In this document: positions 1-5,305 of the stretch, one piece after another
Numbering within the stretch: the stretch's first letter is position 1
Layout: each line of letters starts with the position of its first letter
Assembly: GCA_002862325.1 (NCBI GenBank)
Contig: PKCT01000054.1
Span: forward strand, 1-5,305
Origin: Phycisphaerae bacterium
GTDB taxonomy: Bacteria; Planctomycetota; Phycisphaerae; Phycisphaerales; SM1A02
Direction: 5' to 3'
Length of the DNA: 5,305 nucleotides
Program-made: the position numbers and the translations under genes
The notes under the pieces: generated by a model
What the model saw: the letters and a program-made list of their open reading frames with translations, nothing else
Told to the model about the DNA's origin: nothing
Database searches by the model: none

Positions 1-48
<48 letters not shown>

Positions 49-67
49 GCGGAACGCCGCGGAAGCT

Positions 68-331
68 TTAAGACGGGTCGGCGAGCATGACCGCTTCCAA
101 GCCGCCCAGCCACTCGACGACATCCGTCGCCTGCGCGCCGAGGGCGTCCTGGTTGACGGCGATGACCTCGCGCAGCTTGGTCCGCGGCCAGCGCTTCTTG
201 CCCCAGAAGAGGTTCTTCACGAAACCCATGGTCTCGGGATCGGGGCCCATCATCTCCTGGGCCTGTTCGATCTGCTTCCGATCCTTTTCCGAGACGTTCT
301 TGAGATCCTTCGCGAGATCGGGTCCGGACAT
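68..331 (-). CDS. Small uncharacterised protein, 87 aa
   Basis: I do not recognise this family with confidence. The preferred start is the ATG at 331-329, with GGAG ten bases upstream. The frame could extend to a TTG at 409, but that adds an Arg/His/Ser-rich stretch without the look of coding sequence. The protein is soluble, with no signal peptide or membrane segment. Residues 1-25 are charged and probably helical, followed by MMGPDPETMGFVKNLFWGKK (about 26-45) and a hydrophobic/acidic tail ending in LADPS. Third codon positions are strongly G/C throughout, which supports real coding. The PDPETMGF..NLFWG stretch reminds me of the N-terminal region of some planctomycete acyl-CoA dehydrogenases, but the rest does not follow that family and no frameshift restores it. 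The gene lies 78 bp downstream of the crotonase A gene on the same strand, so cotranscription is likely. The stop is TAA. Confidence 0.7.
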   Translation of the reverse strand: MSGPDLAKDLKNVSEKDRKQIEQAQEMMGPDPETMGFVKNLFWGKKRWPRTKLREVIAVNQDALGAQATDVVEWLGGLEAVMLADPS

Positions 332-409
332 GTCGGCTTCACTCCAGTGGTTCGGTCGGTGGTGGGTCGAGCGGCGGTCGCTTCGAACCCGGGACGTGTT
401 GATGGACAA

Positions 410-1309
410 TCAGGCTCGGGCGAGAAATTGCTCGAGTTTCTCTCTGGCTTCGGGGGTGTGTCTGAGATCGGTGAGGAGGCGTCGCTCCGCAGCGATCGCG
501 GCCATCCAGCCATGCTCCACGCCGACCTCGAGGCATTCCACGACGGCTCTGGTCGAGGGGGAATCGTCGAGTTGATCGCGGACGGATTCGAGCCCGTCGG
601 AGATCGCACTTCGGTTGCGGTCGTCGATCGCCAGGGGGGTGGCTCTTCCACGACGGTCCGTATGGGCCTCCGGATGACTCTTGATCCACGCCGTGGCCGC
701 GGATGCGAGCTCTCGCTTCGGCACGATGTTCTCGAACAGGCCATCGGGGGCGTCGTTCGACTTGAAGGTCCGGCCCGTGCAGGTGGCGGGAATCGCCACC
801 GTCGGGTCGATCCGCGCCGGAAGCATCTGCGTGCCGCCCCAGCCCGGGCAGAGTCCGAGACCGGCTTCTGGGAGTCCGATCCGCCACGGCTTCTCATCCG
901 GACCGACCAGACTGCCGATCAGGACATCGCAGTGCAGCGCGATTTCGAGTCCGCCCCCGAGACAGGCTCCATTGATGGTGGCGATCGATGGACATGGCAT
1001 GGCGGCGATGCGTTGGTAGACCTCCGCGCCGCGAATCAGATAGGCGAGCAGCGCTTCATCGTCGAGCGCGTCGATTTCCGCAAGATCGGCACCTGCGACG
1101 AAGACCCGCTCACTTTGGCTGGAAAGAATCAGGCCGGTTGGATCCGGTCCATCGAAGATGGCGTCGATCGACGCATCGATCGAATCCAGGAGCCAAGAGT
1201 CGAGGACGACCACGCCTCCCCGAGTCTGGTTCGGATTCGGCGTGAGCGTAAGGGTGACGATGCCGTCGTCATCGCGCGTGGTGGGAAGTGGAGTCGTGTC
1301 GTCGGTCAT
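410..1309 (-). CDS. Enoyl-CoA hydratase/isomerase family protein A (FadB/FadJ N-terminal type, stand-alone), 299 aa
   Basis: This is a crotonase-superfamily enzyme, expected to add water to trans-2-enoyl-CoA in beta-oxidation in the cytoplasm. The first oxyanion-hole segment is FVAGADLAEI (70-79). The second is NGACLGGGLEIALHCD (113-128), with E122 at the position of rat hydratase Glu144. GLPEAGLGLCPGWGGTQ (145-161) carries E148 at the Glu164 position. With both glutamates present it should be hydration-competent. NGACLGGGLE and LPEAGLGLCPGWGGTQ are typical of the hydratase half of FadB/FadJ. The C-terminal part (about 255-297), with its AAERRLLTDLRHTPEAREKLEQF-like helices, resembles the linker that in those proteins leads into the 3-hydroxyacyl-CoA dehydrogenase half; here the protein stops instead. 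The start was set at the ATG at 1309, just before the domain. The frame is open to 1408, but the extra 33 residues are low-complexity. The RBS is weak (AGAAG). The small 87-aa gene follows downstream. Confidence 0.9.
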   Translation of the reverse strand: MTDDTTPLPTTRDDDGIVTLTLTPNPNQTRGGVVVLDSWLLDSIDASIDAIFDGPDPTGLILSSQSERVFVAGADLAEIDALDDEALLAYLIRGAEVYQRIAAMPCPSIATINGACLGGGLEIALHCDVLIGSLVGPDEKPWRIGLPEAGLGLCPGWGGTQMLPARIDPTVAIPATCTGRTFKSNDAPDGLFENIVPKRELASAATAWIKSHPEAHTDRRGRATPLAIDDRNRSAISDGLESVRDQLDDSPSTRAVVECLEVGVEHGWMAAIAAERRLLTDLRHTPEAREKLEQFLARA

Positions 1310-1584
1310 CTGGCTTCTGTGTGATGGATGCGGTGAATCGTGTGGGGAGATCGAGGCTTCGGATGCTGCGATCGGAGCTCTTTCCGGGAGTCCCATCGTA
1401 CCCAGCAAGCCGTTCCGATTCCCCTTTCGGGGGCGTCGCGGGGGATCAAGGCCATGGTGAGGGCCATCCGGTTCGGCATCCGCGGGTGGCCTGTCGAGGC
1501 ATCGGACCCACCCTTAACTTCGGTTTCGACAGCCGGTTCTATCCGATGCAGCAATGTGGCCCCGACGTCATCGGAGGAAGATTC

Positions 1585-1614
1585 GGTACTCGCCCCGAAA
1601 CCAGTTGGTACTCG
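1585..1614. repeat. Pair of direct 8-bp repeats (GGTACTCG), possible operator
   Basis: GGTACTCG occurs at 1585-1592 and again at 1607-1614. The start-to-start distance is 22 bp, about two turns of the DNA helix, which would place both copies on the same face. They lie just upstream of the A/T-rich promoter-like stretch and about 90 bp before the start codon of the secreted-protein gene, where an activator could bind. Two 8-mers at this spacing can arise by chance, so the regulatory reading is only an inference. Confidence 0.25.
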
Positions 1615-1626
1615 GAGCGTCCTCGG

Positions 1627-1657
1627 TTATCATGCCTTGCCGTTTGCGACCTAAAAT
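1627..1657 (+). promoter_or_regulatory. Weak sigma70-like promoter candidate for the secreted-protein gene
   Basis: TAAAAT at 1652-1657 matches the -10 consensus at five of six bases. TTATCA at 1627-1632 matches the -35 consensus at four of six, with a long 19-base spacer. The pair sits in the only A/T-rich patch of the intergenic region and would give a leader of roughly 35-40 bases before the ATG at 1702. The spacing is poor and planctomycete promoters are not well characterised, so this is a candidate only. Confidence 0.22.
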
Positions 1658-1684
1658 CCGATTTTGCAGTTAGTTGTAGTTCCC

Positions 1685-1692
1685 GAGAGAGG
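1685..1692 (+). promoter_or_regulatory. Ribosome-binding site of the secreted-protein gene
   Basis: GAGAGAGG ends nine bases before the ATG at 1702. It fixes the start at that ATG rather than any earlier codon of a frame that stays open from 1288. It is the clearest Shine-Dalgarno sequence in the window. Confidence 0.6.
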
Positions 1693-1701
1693 TGCCTGAT
1701 C

Positions 1702-2427
1702 ATGAAGAAGATGTTTCGCGCATTCCTTGCGCCCTGTAGATGTCACGCGTTTATGTTTATGGTCACGACTGGCGCGATGGCAGGTTCCGCCCATGCCGGC
1801 GTCATCGAACTTGAGTTCGAACTCGAGACCTACGGCATGACCAGTGGTGGGGTGCAGACCGAGATGGGTTCCGGAGACTTCGGCGTCATCGATCTGTGGG
1901 CGACCTCCTCTCATGCTTCATCCATCCGACTCCTGAACGTCTTCAACGTCAGCGTCTCCCTGAACCGAGGCGGATTCGTGCACAACGACGCCAGCGGCTC
2001 CGGACGATGGGAAGCATCGTTCTCCAGACAGTCGCTGGGTGGCATGAACGCGATCGACAGCTTCGTCACCATGGGGGGGAGCGACGGTAACGACCCCTTC
2101 GTCGCGTATCTCGATCCGAACTTCGACGGCACGGTCGGCGAACAGATTTCCGACAACGCCGGCTGGTACAACCCGGATCCGACCAACGACCAGGGACTGC
2201 TTGATTCACGGATCTTCCTCGGCAGATTCGTCATCGACCAGGCGGATGTCGCGGGAAACACGTTCAGCTTCACCGGCTCTCTCGGTTGGAAGTTCGACGC
2301 TCCGGACCAGATCGTCCAACAGTCGAGCAATGTGGTCTCGAGGTCCTTTCCGGGTGCAGTGGTCCCCGGACCGATCGCCGGCTCGGTGCTCGGCGCCCTT
2401 TTCCTGGTGAGAAGGCGACGTCGCTGA
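1702..2427 (+). CDS. Secreted protein with PEP-CTERM-like sorting tail, 241 aa
   Basis: This is an exported surface or extracellular protein of unknown function. Residues 1-32 form a signal peptide: basic MKK, a hydrophobic core and an AHA|G cleavage site after residue 32. The mature region (33-218) is Gly/Asp/Asn/Ser-rich with alternating hydrophobics, suggesting a beta-sandwich. It includes a GNDPF..YLDPNFDG segment (129-143) and an NAGWYNPDP segment (152-160), a style seen in planctomycete PEP-CTERM proteins. The C-terminus has VPGP (221-224), a hydrophobic stretch (225-236) and five arginines (237-241). That is the three-part layout of PEP-CTERM anchors, with Gly replacing the usual Glu of PEP. 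Such tails are processed by an exosortase, which is not in this window. A good ribosome-binding site fixes the start; the frame runs open upstream to 1288, but that part reads as non-coding. No catalytic motif is visible, so a structural or matrix role is a guess. Confidence 0.85.
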   Translation: MKKMFRAFLAPCRCHAFMFMVTTGAMAGSAHAGVIELEFELETYGMTSGGVQTEMGSGDFGVIDLWATSSHASSIRLLNVFNVSVSLNRGGFVHNDASGSGRWEASFSRQSLGGMNAIDSFVTMGGSDGNDPFVAYLDPNFDGTVGEQISDNAGWYNPDPTNDQGLLDSRIFLGRFVIDQADVAGNTFSFTGSLGWKFDAPDQIVQQSSNVVSRSFPGAVVPGPIAGSVLGALFLVRRRRR

Positions 2428-2430
2428 GCG

Positions 2431-2453
2431 CGTCCACAATCGATTCGTGGATG
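2431..2453. terminator. Hairpin just after the secreted-protein gene, possible terminator
   Basis: CGTCCAC (2431-2437) pairs with GTGGATG (2447-2453) to give a 7-bp stem containing one G-U pair and a 9-base loop. It starts four bases after the TGA at 2425-2427. There is no T-tract on either side, so it is not a classical intrinsic terminator. Its position between convergent genes is the main support. Confidence 0.3.
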
Positions 2454-2472
2454 AATCGTGCGAGATCCACCG

Positions 2473-2490
2473 GCCCGGCGTCGGTCGGGC
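2473..2490. terminator. GC-rich hairpin in the convergent gap
   Basis: GCCCG (2473-2477) and CGGGC (2486-2490) form a perfect 5-bp stem with an 8-base loop, ending two bases before the minus-strand stop codon at 2493-2495. It lacks a T-tract. It could help end transcription of the minus-strand cluster, but short GC stems are common in sequence of this composition. Confidence 0.25.
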
Positions 2491-2492
2491 GA

Positions 2493-3260
2493 CTATCGCT
2501 GGAAGAGGGTGCGCAGTCGAGCTTGCGCTTCGTCGGTCTGGATGAGCTCGGCTGAGATTTCAGCCCCCTTGGAAAGCTGCTCGTCGTCGAGCGACCCATC
2601 CAGTTCGTTGAGCCATCGCTTGGTGGCCCGCATCGCTTCGGCGCCACCCTTCGCGAGCTTGCCTGCGAAGTGCAGGGTCTCCGTCTCCAGGTCCTCCATC
2701 GCGACGAGATGGGTCGCGAGGCCGGCGTCGTATCCGTCCGTTCCACTCATCGTGCCGCCGGCGAGGAGCATGGCCCGGGCTGGGCCGGCGCCGATTCGCT
2801 TCACCAGGAACGGCGCTACCACCGCTGGACAGATGCCGAGGTCGACTTCCGGGTACCCCAGTTTGGCGTCGGCGTGCGAGAACGAGAAGTCGCAGACCAC
2901 CATGAGTCCGCAACCACCGCCGATCGCGGCCCCCTGCACGCGGGCGATGGTCGGCATCTCCAGACGGCGAATGCGTCGGCTCACGGCGGCAAGCCGTCGG
3001 AGCATGTCGCCCATCAGGATCGGATCGTCCTGCACCGCCTTCAGGTCCATGCCCGCGCAGAAGGACTTGCCGGTGCCGGCGAGGATCACGACCTGAACCT
3101 CCGCCGCGACCGACTCGACGTGCGCCAGCGCCGTTTCCATCGCCGCGATCATGTCGAGCGAGAGCGCATTTCGGGCGTCCGGACGATTCAGAGTCAGGGT
3201 CGCGATCGAATCCTCGATGTCGAGGGTGACGAGTTCCGTGTCGAGTTGAATGGTGGTCAT
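2493..3260 (-). CDS. Enoyl-CoA hydratase/isomerase family protein B (one catalytic Glu), 255 aa
   Basis: This is a complete single-domain crotonase-fold enzyme acting on a CoA thioester. The N-terminal strand and NRPDARNALS (25-34) are typical. FCAGMDLKAV (67-76) is the first oxyanion-hole segment, and QGAAIGGGCGLMVVCD (109-124) the second. G118 replaces the Glu144 of rat hydratase. E138 in LGYPEVDLGICPAVVAPFL (134-152) keeps the Glu164 position. This Gly/Glu pattern with an EV.LGI.PAV motif resembles the methylglutaconyl-CoA hydratase (LiuC) group, so a branched-chain or leucine-type substrate is possible but not shown. The C-terminus (MRATKRWLNELD, 210-221) is normal for the fold. The start is ambiguous: an in-frame ATG at 3284 would add eight residues (MPTGSNEG), and neither start has a well-spaced Shine-Dalgarno sequence. 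It is the last gene of a minus-strand cluster and a probable paralogue of protein C. Confidence 0.9.
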   Translation of the reverse strand: MTTIQLDTELVTLDIEDSIATLTLNRPDARNALSLDMIAAMETALAHVESVAAEVQVVILAGTGKSFCAGMDLKAVQDDPILMGDMLRRLAAVSRRIRRLEMPTIARVQGAAIGGGCGLMVVCDFSFSHADAKLGYPEVDLGICPAVVAPFLVKRIGAGPARAMLLAGGTMSGTDGYDAGLATHLVAMEDLETETLHFAGKLAKGGAEAMRATKRWLNELDGSLDDEQLSKGAEISAELIQTDEAQARLRTLFQR

Positions 3261-3300
3261 GCCCTCATTGGATCCGGTCGGCATCCCGCTGGCAAGCCGG

Positions 3301-4107
3301 TCAGCTCCAGATTCGTCGTCCGCATTCCGGACATCTCTTCGGGAAGCGTTCGAGGTGAAGGTCGTAGAGGCAGTCCGGACACCGTCCCGCCCGGAGACGG
3401 CGAACGACTCTTCGGCGTCGCAGCCTGGCGTGCATCCAGGCGGTCAGCTGGGCGGTTCTGATGGCGATGGTCGAGACGACGAACAGGAGGAGCCAGGTCG
3501 CGCCGCCGGCGGCGATCGACGCTCCCCAGGATCTCGTGGTCGTCGTTTCGTTCCTTCGGATGGCCGACGCCAGGTTCGCCAGCGAGGTCGCACCTTCGAG
3601 CGTGTCGATGACCGCTTCGCGAACACCGTCCAGGGATACGCCGGTCTCGGACTCGATGGCGACCACGCCCGCCCGGTCGGCGAGGGCGATCCGACGATCG
3701 GGCGCCAGGATCAACGTCATCACGAGTCGGGGTGCCGGTCGTTCGACCACGCTCGCGACCGGCCAGCCGCGTCGGATCAGACGCGTCTCCACCATCACCG
3801 TGCCGAGCGGCAGGGTCATCGCCCACGGCTGCTGGTCGTACTCGGGGTCGTGGCGCACGACGATCACCGGGCCATCGATCCCTTCTCGACCGATCCGGAA
3901 CATCACGTTCTGTTCGCGTTCGACCGTCACGTCCAGGTCGTCGAACAGGTAGCCGAGAACGATCGCGACCGGCAGCGAGAACAGAAGGGCGTATTCGTTC
4001 GCTCGCCTCCACCGGCCTCCGGGACGGGTCGCGGAATTCCGCTCGATCTCCGCAAGACGATCACGCAGCAAGCGGAACGGATTTCGCGATCGCCGGCGTT
4101 GCGTCAT
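3301..4107 (-). CDS. Two-pass membrane protein with C-terminal zinc ribbon, 268 aa
   Basis: I do not recognise the family. The Arg-rich N-terminus (1-36) is followed by a first membrane segment (about 39-55), a middle domain (about 56-198), a second membrane segment (about 199-217), an Arg-rich linker (228-242) and a zinc ribbon with CPDC (243-246) and CPEC (259-262). The positive-inside rule puts both ends in the cytoplasm and the middle domain outside the membrane. The four cysteines should bind one zinc ion. Similar CPxC...RCPECG tails end many planctomycete membrane proteins, but their role is not known to me. The middle domain has a VIVVRHDPEY segment (81-90) and alternating strand-like stretches but no catalytic motif. 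The ATG at 4107 overlaps the TGA of protein C as ATGA, so the two are probably translationally coupled. The same frame stays open to 5163, but that extension is a shadow of the genes upstream. The gene for protein B follows downstream. Confidence 0.85.
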   Translation of the reverse strand: MTQRRRSRNPFRLLRDRLAEIERNSATRPGGRWRRANEYALLFSLPVAIVLGYLFDDLDVTVEREQNVMFRIGREGIDGPVIVVRHDPEYDQQPWAMTLPLGTVMVETRLIRRGWPVASVVERPAPRLVMTLILAPDRRIALADRAGVVAIESETGVSLDGVREAVIDTLEGATSLANLASAIRRNETTTTRSWGASIAAGGATWLLLFVVSTIAIRTAQLTAWMHARLRRRRVVRRLRAGRCPDCLYDLHLERFPKRCPECGRRIWS

Positions 4108-4871
4108 CGTCCCGTGCGAGCTCGCATCGAATCGTAGGCGGCGCGAAGTCTTCGATCCGCCTCCGGCAGACGAGCGGTCTTCACGCTGGCATCGAGCGTG
4201 GAATCGAATCCTTCCTCCCGATCCGTGAGATCGAGGTGGTTCAGGTAGCGCTTGGTCTCCCGAACGCAGGTCGCATCGAAGCTCGCCAGTCGCCGACACG
4301 ACTCGTCGACCGCGAGCGCGAGGGCCTCGCGGTCGGACGCGAGCCTGTGTACGAGACCCAGGTGTCGGGCGGTCCGGGCATCCACGAGCTGCCCGGAGAG
4401 CGCGAGGCGTCGAGCGGCTCCGAAGCCCGCCCCACCCATGAGGGTGGGGAGGCTCACCGCCGGCGAGATGCCCAGGCGATGCACCGGATAGCCGAACGTC
4501 GCGTCGGGGCTTGCGTGCACGATGTCTCCCGCGGAGACGAGTGCGCAACCGCCGGCGATCGCCGGTCCCTGGACCTCCATCACGACGACGGCATGAAGTT
4601 CGCGAAGTCGGCGGCAGAGTCCCCCGAGGCGATTCAGGAACTCGGGAAGCATTCCCTCTTCCGCCATCGCCCTCAGATCGAAGCCAGCGCAGAACGCGGA
4701 TCCCTCCGCGCGGAGTCGCAGCACTTTGGTCGCATCGTTCGTCTCCACGGTCGCGATCGCGGCTTCGAGCGCATCGAACATGACCGTCGACAGCGCATTG
4801 CGTCGATTCTGGTCCGCGAGCGTGATGGTGGCGGTGCCGGCATCGAAATCGAGGGCGACGAGGTCGTTCAT
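4104..4871 (-). CDS. Crotonase-fold protein C lacking both hydratase glutamates, 255 aa
   Basis: The fold is clear: QNRRNALS (21-28), FCAGFDLRAM (60-69) for the first oxyanion-hole segment, and QGPAIAGGCALVSAGD (101-116) for the second. The two residues that activate water in enoyl-CoA hydratase are both replaced: A110 at the Glu144 position and V130, in FGYPVHRLGISPAV (126-139), at the Glu164 position. The oxyanion hole that binds the thioester carbonyl appears intact, so it may bind acyl-CoA and act as an isomerase, hydrolase or other enzyme, or as a non-catalytic partner. Canonical hydratase activity is unlikely. Shared features with protein B (equal length, FCAG.DL, GYP..LGI.PAV, ETKRYLNHLD against ATKRWLNELD) point to duplication. 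No Shine-Dalgarno sequence is visible before the ATG at 4871. It lies 24 bp after the yjbQ-like gene and overlaps the membrane-protein gene as ATGA. Confidence 0.88.
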   Translation of the reverse strand: MNDLVALDFDAGTATITLADQNRRNALSTVMFDALEAAIATVETNDATKVLRLRAEGSAFCAGFDLRAMAEEGMLPEFLNRLGGLCRRLRELHAVVVMEVQGPAIAGGCALVSAGDIVHASPDATFGYPVHRLGISPAVSLPTLMGGAGFGAARRLALSGQLVDARTARHLGLVHRLASDREALALAVDESCRRLASFDATCVRETKRYLNHLDLTDREEGFDSTLDASVKTARLPEADRRLRAAYDSMRARTGR

Positions 4872-4895
4872 GACGGGACTGTAGTCGGTCGAGGA

Positions 4896-5300
4896 TCAGC
4901 GGACGAGCACGACGACGTTCCGCACGCCGGGGTGATCGCGAAATTCGCAGAGGTAGATGCCCTGCCAGGTCCCGAGGGCGAGACGGCCTTCGACCACCGG
5001 AATCGTCAGGCCGCTCCCGGTCAGGATCGCCTTCAGATGGCTCGGCATGTCGTCCGGCCCTTCGTCGACGTGGGTGTACCAGGGCTCGTGTTCGGGCGCG
5101 ATTCGATCGAGCCACGCCTCCATGTCCCGTCGCGCGGATGGGTCGGCGTTCTCCTGGATGCACAGGCCGGCGGAGGTGTGGCGCACGAAGACCGTGCAGA
5201 TCGCCTCTTCCATCGCCGCGTCCCGCACGACGTCCGCGATCGATCCGGTGATCTCGTGGAGGCCCCGACGATGTCCCTCGATGCGCAGCGTTCGGTTCAC
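4896..5300 (-). CDS. yjbQ: YjbQ family protein (UPF0047), 134 aa, start uncertain
   Basis: This is a small soluble protein of the widespread UPF0047/YjbQ family, whose E. coli member has been linked to weak thiamine-phosphate synthase activity; the main role is unsettled. Diagnostic motifs are VRHTSAGLCIQENADPSARR (39-58), YTHVDEGPDDMPSHLKA (75-91) and GRLALGTWQGIYLCEFR (105-121), ending in VVVLVR as the family does. Its 134 residues are close to the usual length of just under 140, so it is essentially complete. The called start is GTG at 5300-5298. The frame remains open for the five remaining bases, so a start a few codons further upstream, outside the window, is possible and no ribosome-binding site can be judged. 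It leads the minus-strand cluster, 24 bp before protein C. No functional link between YjbQ and the acyl-CoA enzymes is known to me. Confidence 0.93.
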   Translation of the reverse strand: MNRTLRIEGHRRGLHEITGSIADVVRDAAMEEAICTVFVRHTSAGLCIQENADPSARRDMEAWLDRIAPEHEPWYTHVDEGPDDMPSHLKAILTGSGLTIPVVEGRLALGTWQGIYLCEFRDHPGVRNVVVLVR

Positions 5301-5305
5301 GAGGT

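Larger units (their letters stand above)
1310..1701. other. Divergent intergenic region, 392 bp
   Basis: This stretch separates the minus-strand crotonase A gene from the plus-strand secreted-protein gene and should hold promoters for both. Open frames cross it on both strands, but their translations are Arg/Pro/Ser-rich and resemble no family, so I call no gene. The last 75 bases (about 1627-1701) are visibly more A/T-rich than the surroundings and contain a weak promoter-like pair and the ribosome-binding site of the plus-strand gene. Upstream of that are two copies of GGTACTCG 22 bp apart. A small CCCC-TTTC-GGGG hairpin at 1421-1432 is too short to interpret. I could not identify a convincing promoter for the minus-strand gene. 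Confidence 0.6.

Noticed and set aside
332..409. GGGTTCGAAG on the minus strand in the gap after crotonase A, resembling a tRNA T-loop
   Set aside because: The flanking bases do not form a T stem, and no acceptor, D or anticodon arm can be drawn around it.
332..409. TTG-started N-terminal extension of the small protein by 26 residues
   Set aside because: The extra residues are Arg/His/Ser-rich without coding character, and the internal ATG has an upstream GGAG.
1306..1554. Small minus-strand frame of 82 codons in the divergent intergenic region
   Set aside because: It has no ribosome-binding site that I can see, no recognisable motif and a composition like the surrounding non-coding shadows. 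It also overlaps the likely promoter region of crotonase A.
3250..4137. A 295-codon plus-strand frame opposite the membrane zinc-ribbon gene
   Set aside because: The translation is low-complexity Arg/Gly/Asp-rich sequence without motifs. The opposite strand encodes a protein with membrane segments and a zinc ribbon.
4108..5163. In-frame upstream extension of the membrane zinc-ribbon gene to a 620-codon frame
   Set aside because: The extra part overlaps the crotonase C and YjbQ genes in another frame and is almost entirely Arg/Pro/Ser/Gly-rich. The ATGA overlap at 4104-4107 gives a far better start.

Overview
The window looks like one end of a metagenomic contig from a high-GC bacterium, most likely a planctomycete and perhaps of the Phycisphaerae type. 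Three things suggest this. There is a secreted protein with a VPGP / hydrophobic / RRRRR C-terminal sorting tail. There is a two-pass membrane protein ending in a CPDC...CPEC zinc ribbon, a layout common in that phylum. Ribosome-binding sites are weak. No marker gene is present, so the assignment is an inference. The first 47 bases are an unbroken run of G and look like a sequencing or assembly artefact.

Layout. Positions 68-1309 hold two minus-strand genes: a FadB/FadJ-type enoyl-CoA hydratase domain protein without the dehydrogenase half (410-1309), followed after 78 bp by a small uncharacterised protein (68-331). Positions 1310-1701 are non-coding and separate this pair from a divergent plus-strand gene for a secreted PEP-CTERM-like protein (1702-2427). 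That gene converges, across a 65-bp gap with two weak hairpins, on a compact four-gene minus-strand cluster. In transcription order the cluster is YjbQ/UPF0047 (4896-5300, start uncertain at the window edge), crotonase-fold protein C (4104-4871), a membrane zinc-ribbon protein (3301-4107, ATGA overlap with its predecessor) and crotonase-fold protein B (2493-3260).

How the genes may work together. Three of the seven genes are crotonase-superfamily enzymes acting on acyl-CoA thioesters, so the locus probably serves fatty-acid or branched-chain acyl-CoA metabolism. They differ at the two glutamates that catalyse hydration. Protein A keeps both, protein B keeps only the second, and protein C has neither. 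B and C look like duplicates: both are 255 residues and share several unusual motifs. The least canonical member, C, is translationally coupled to the membrane zinc-ribbon protein. No mobile element, CRISPR array, tRNA or rRNA was seen, and this is not an obvious defence or mobile region. The points most worth following are the catalytic divergence of the three crotonases, the C/membrane-protein pair and the small orphan protein.
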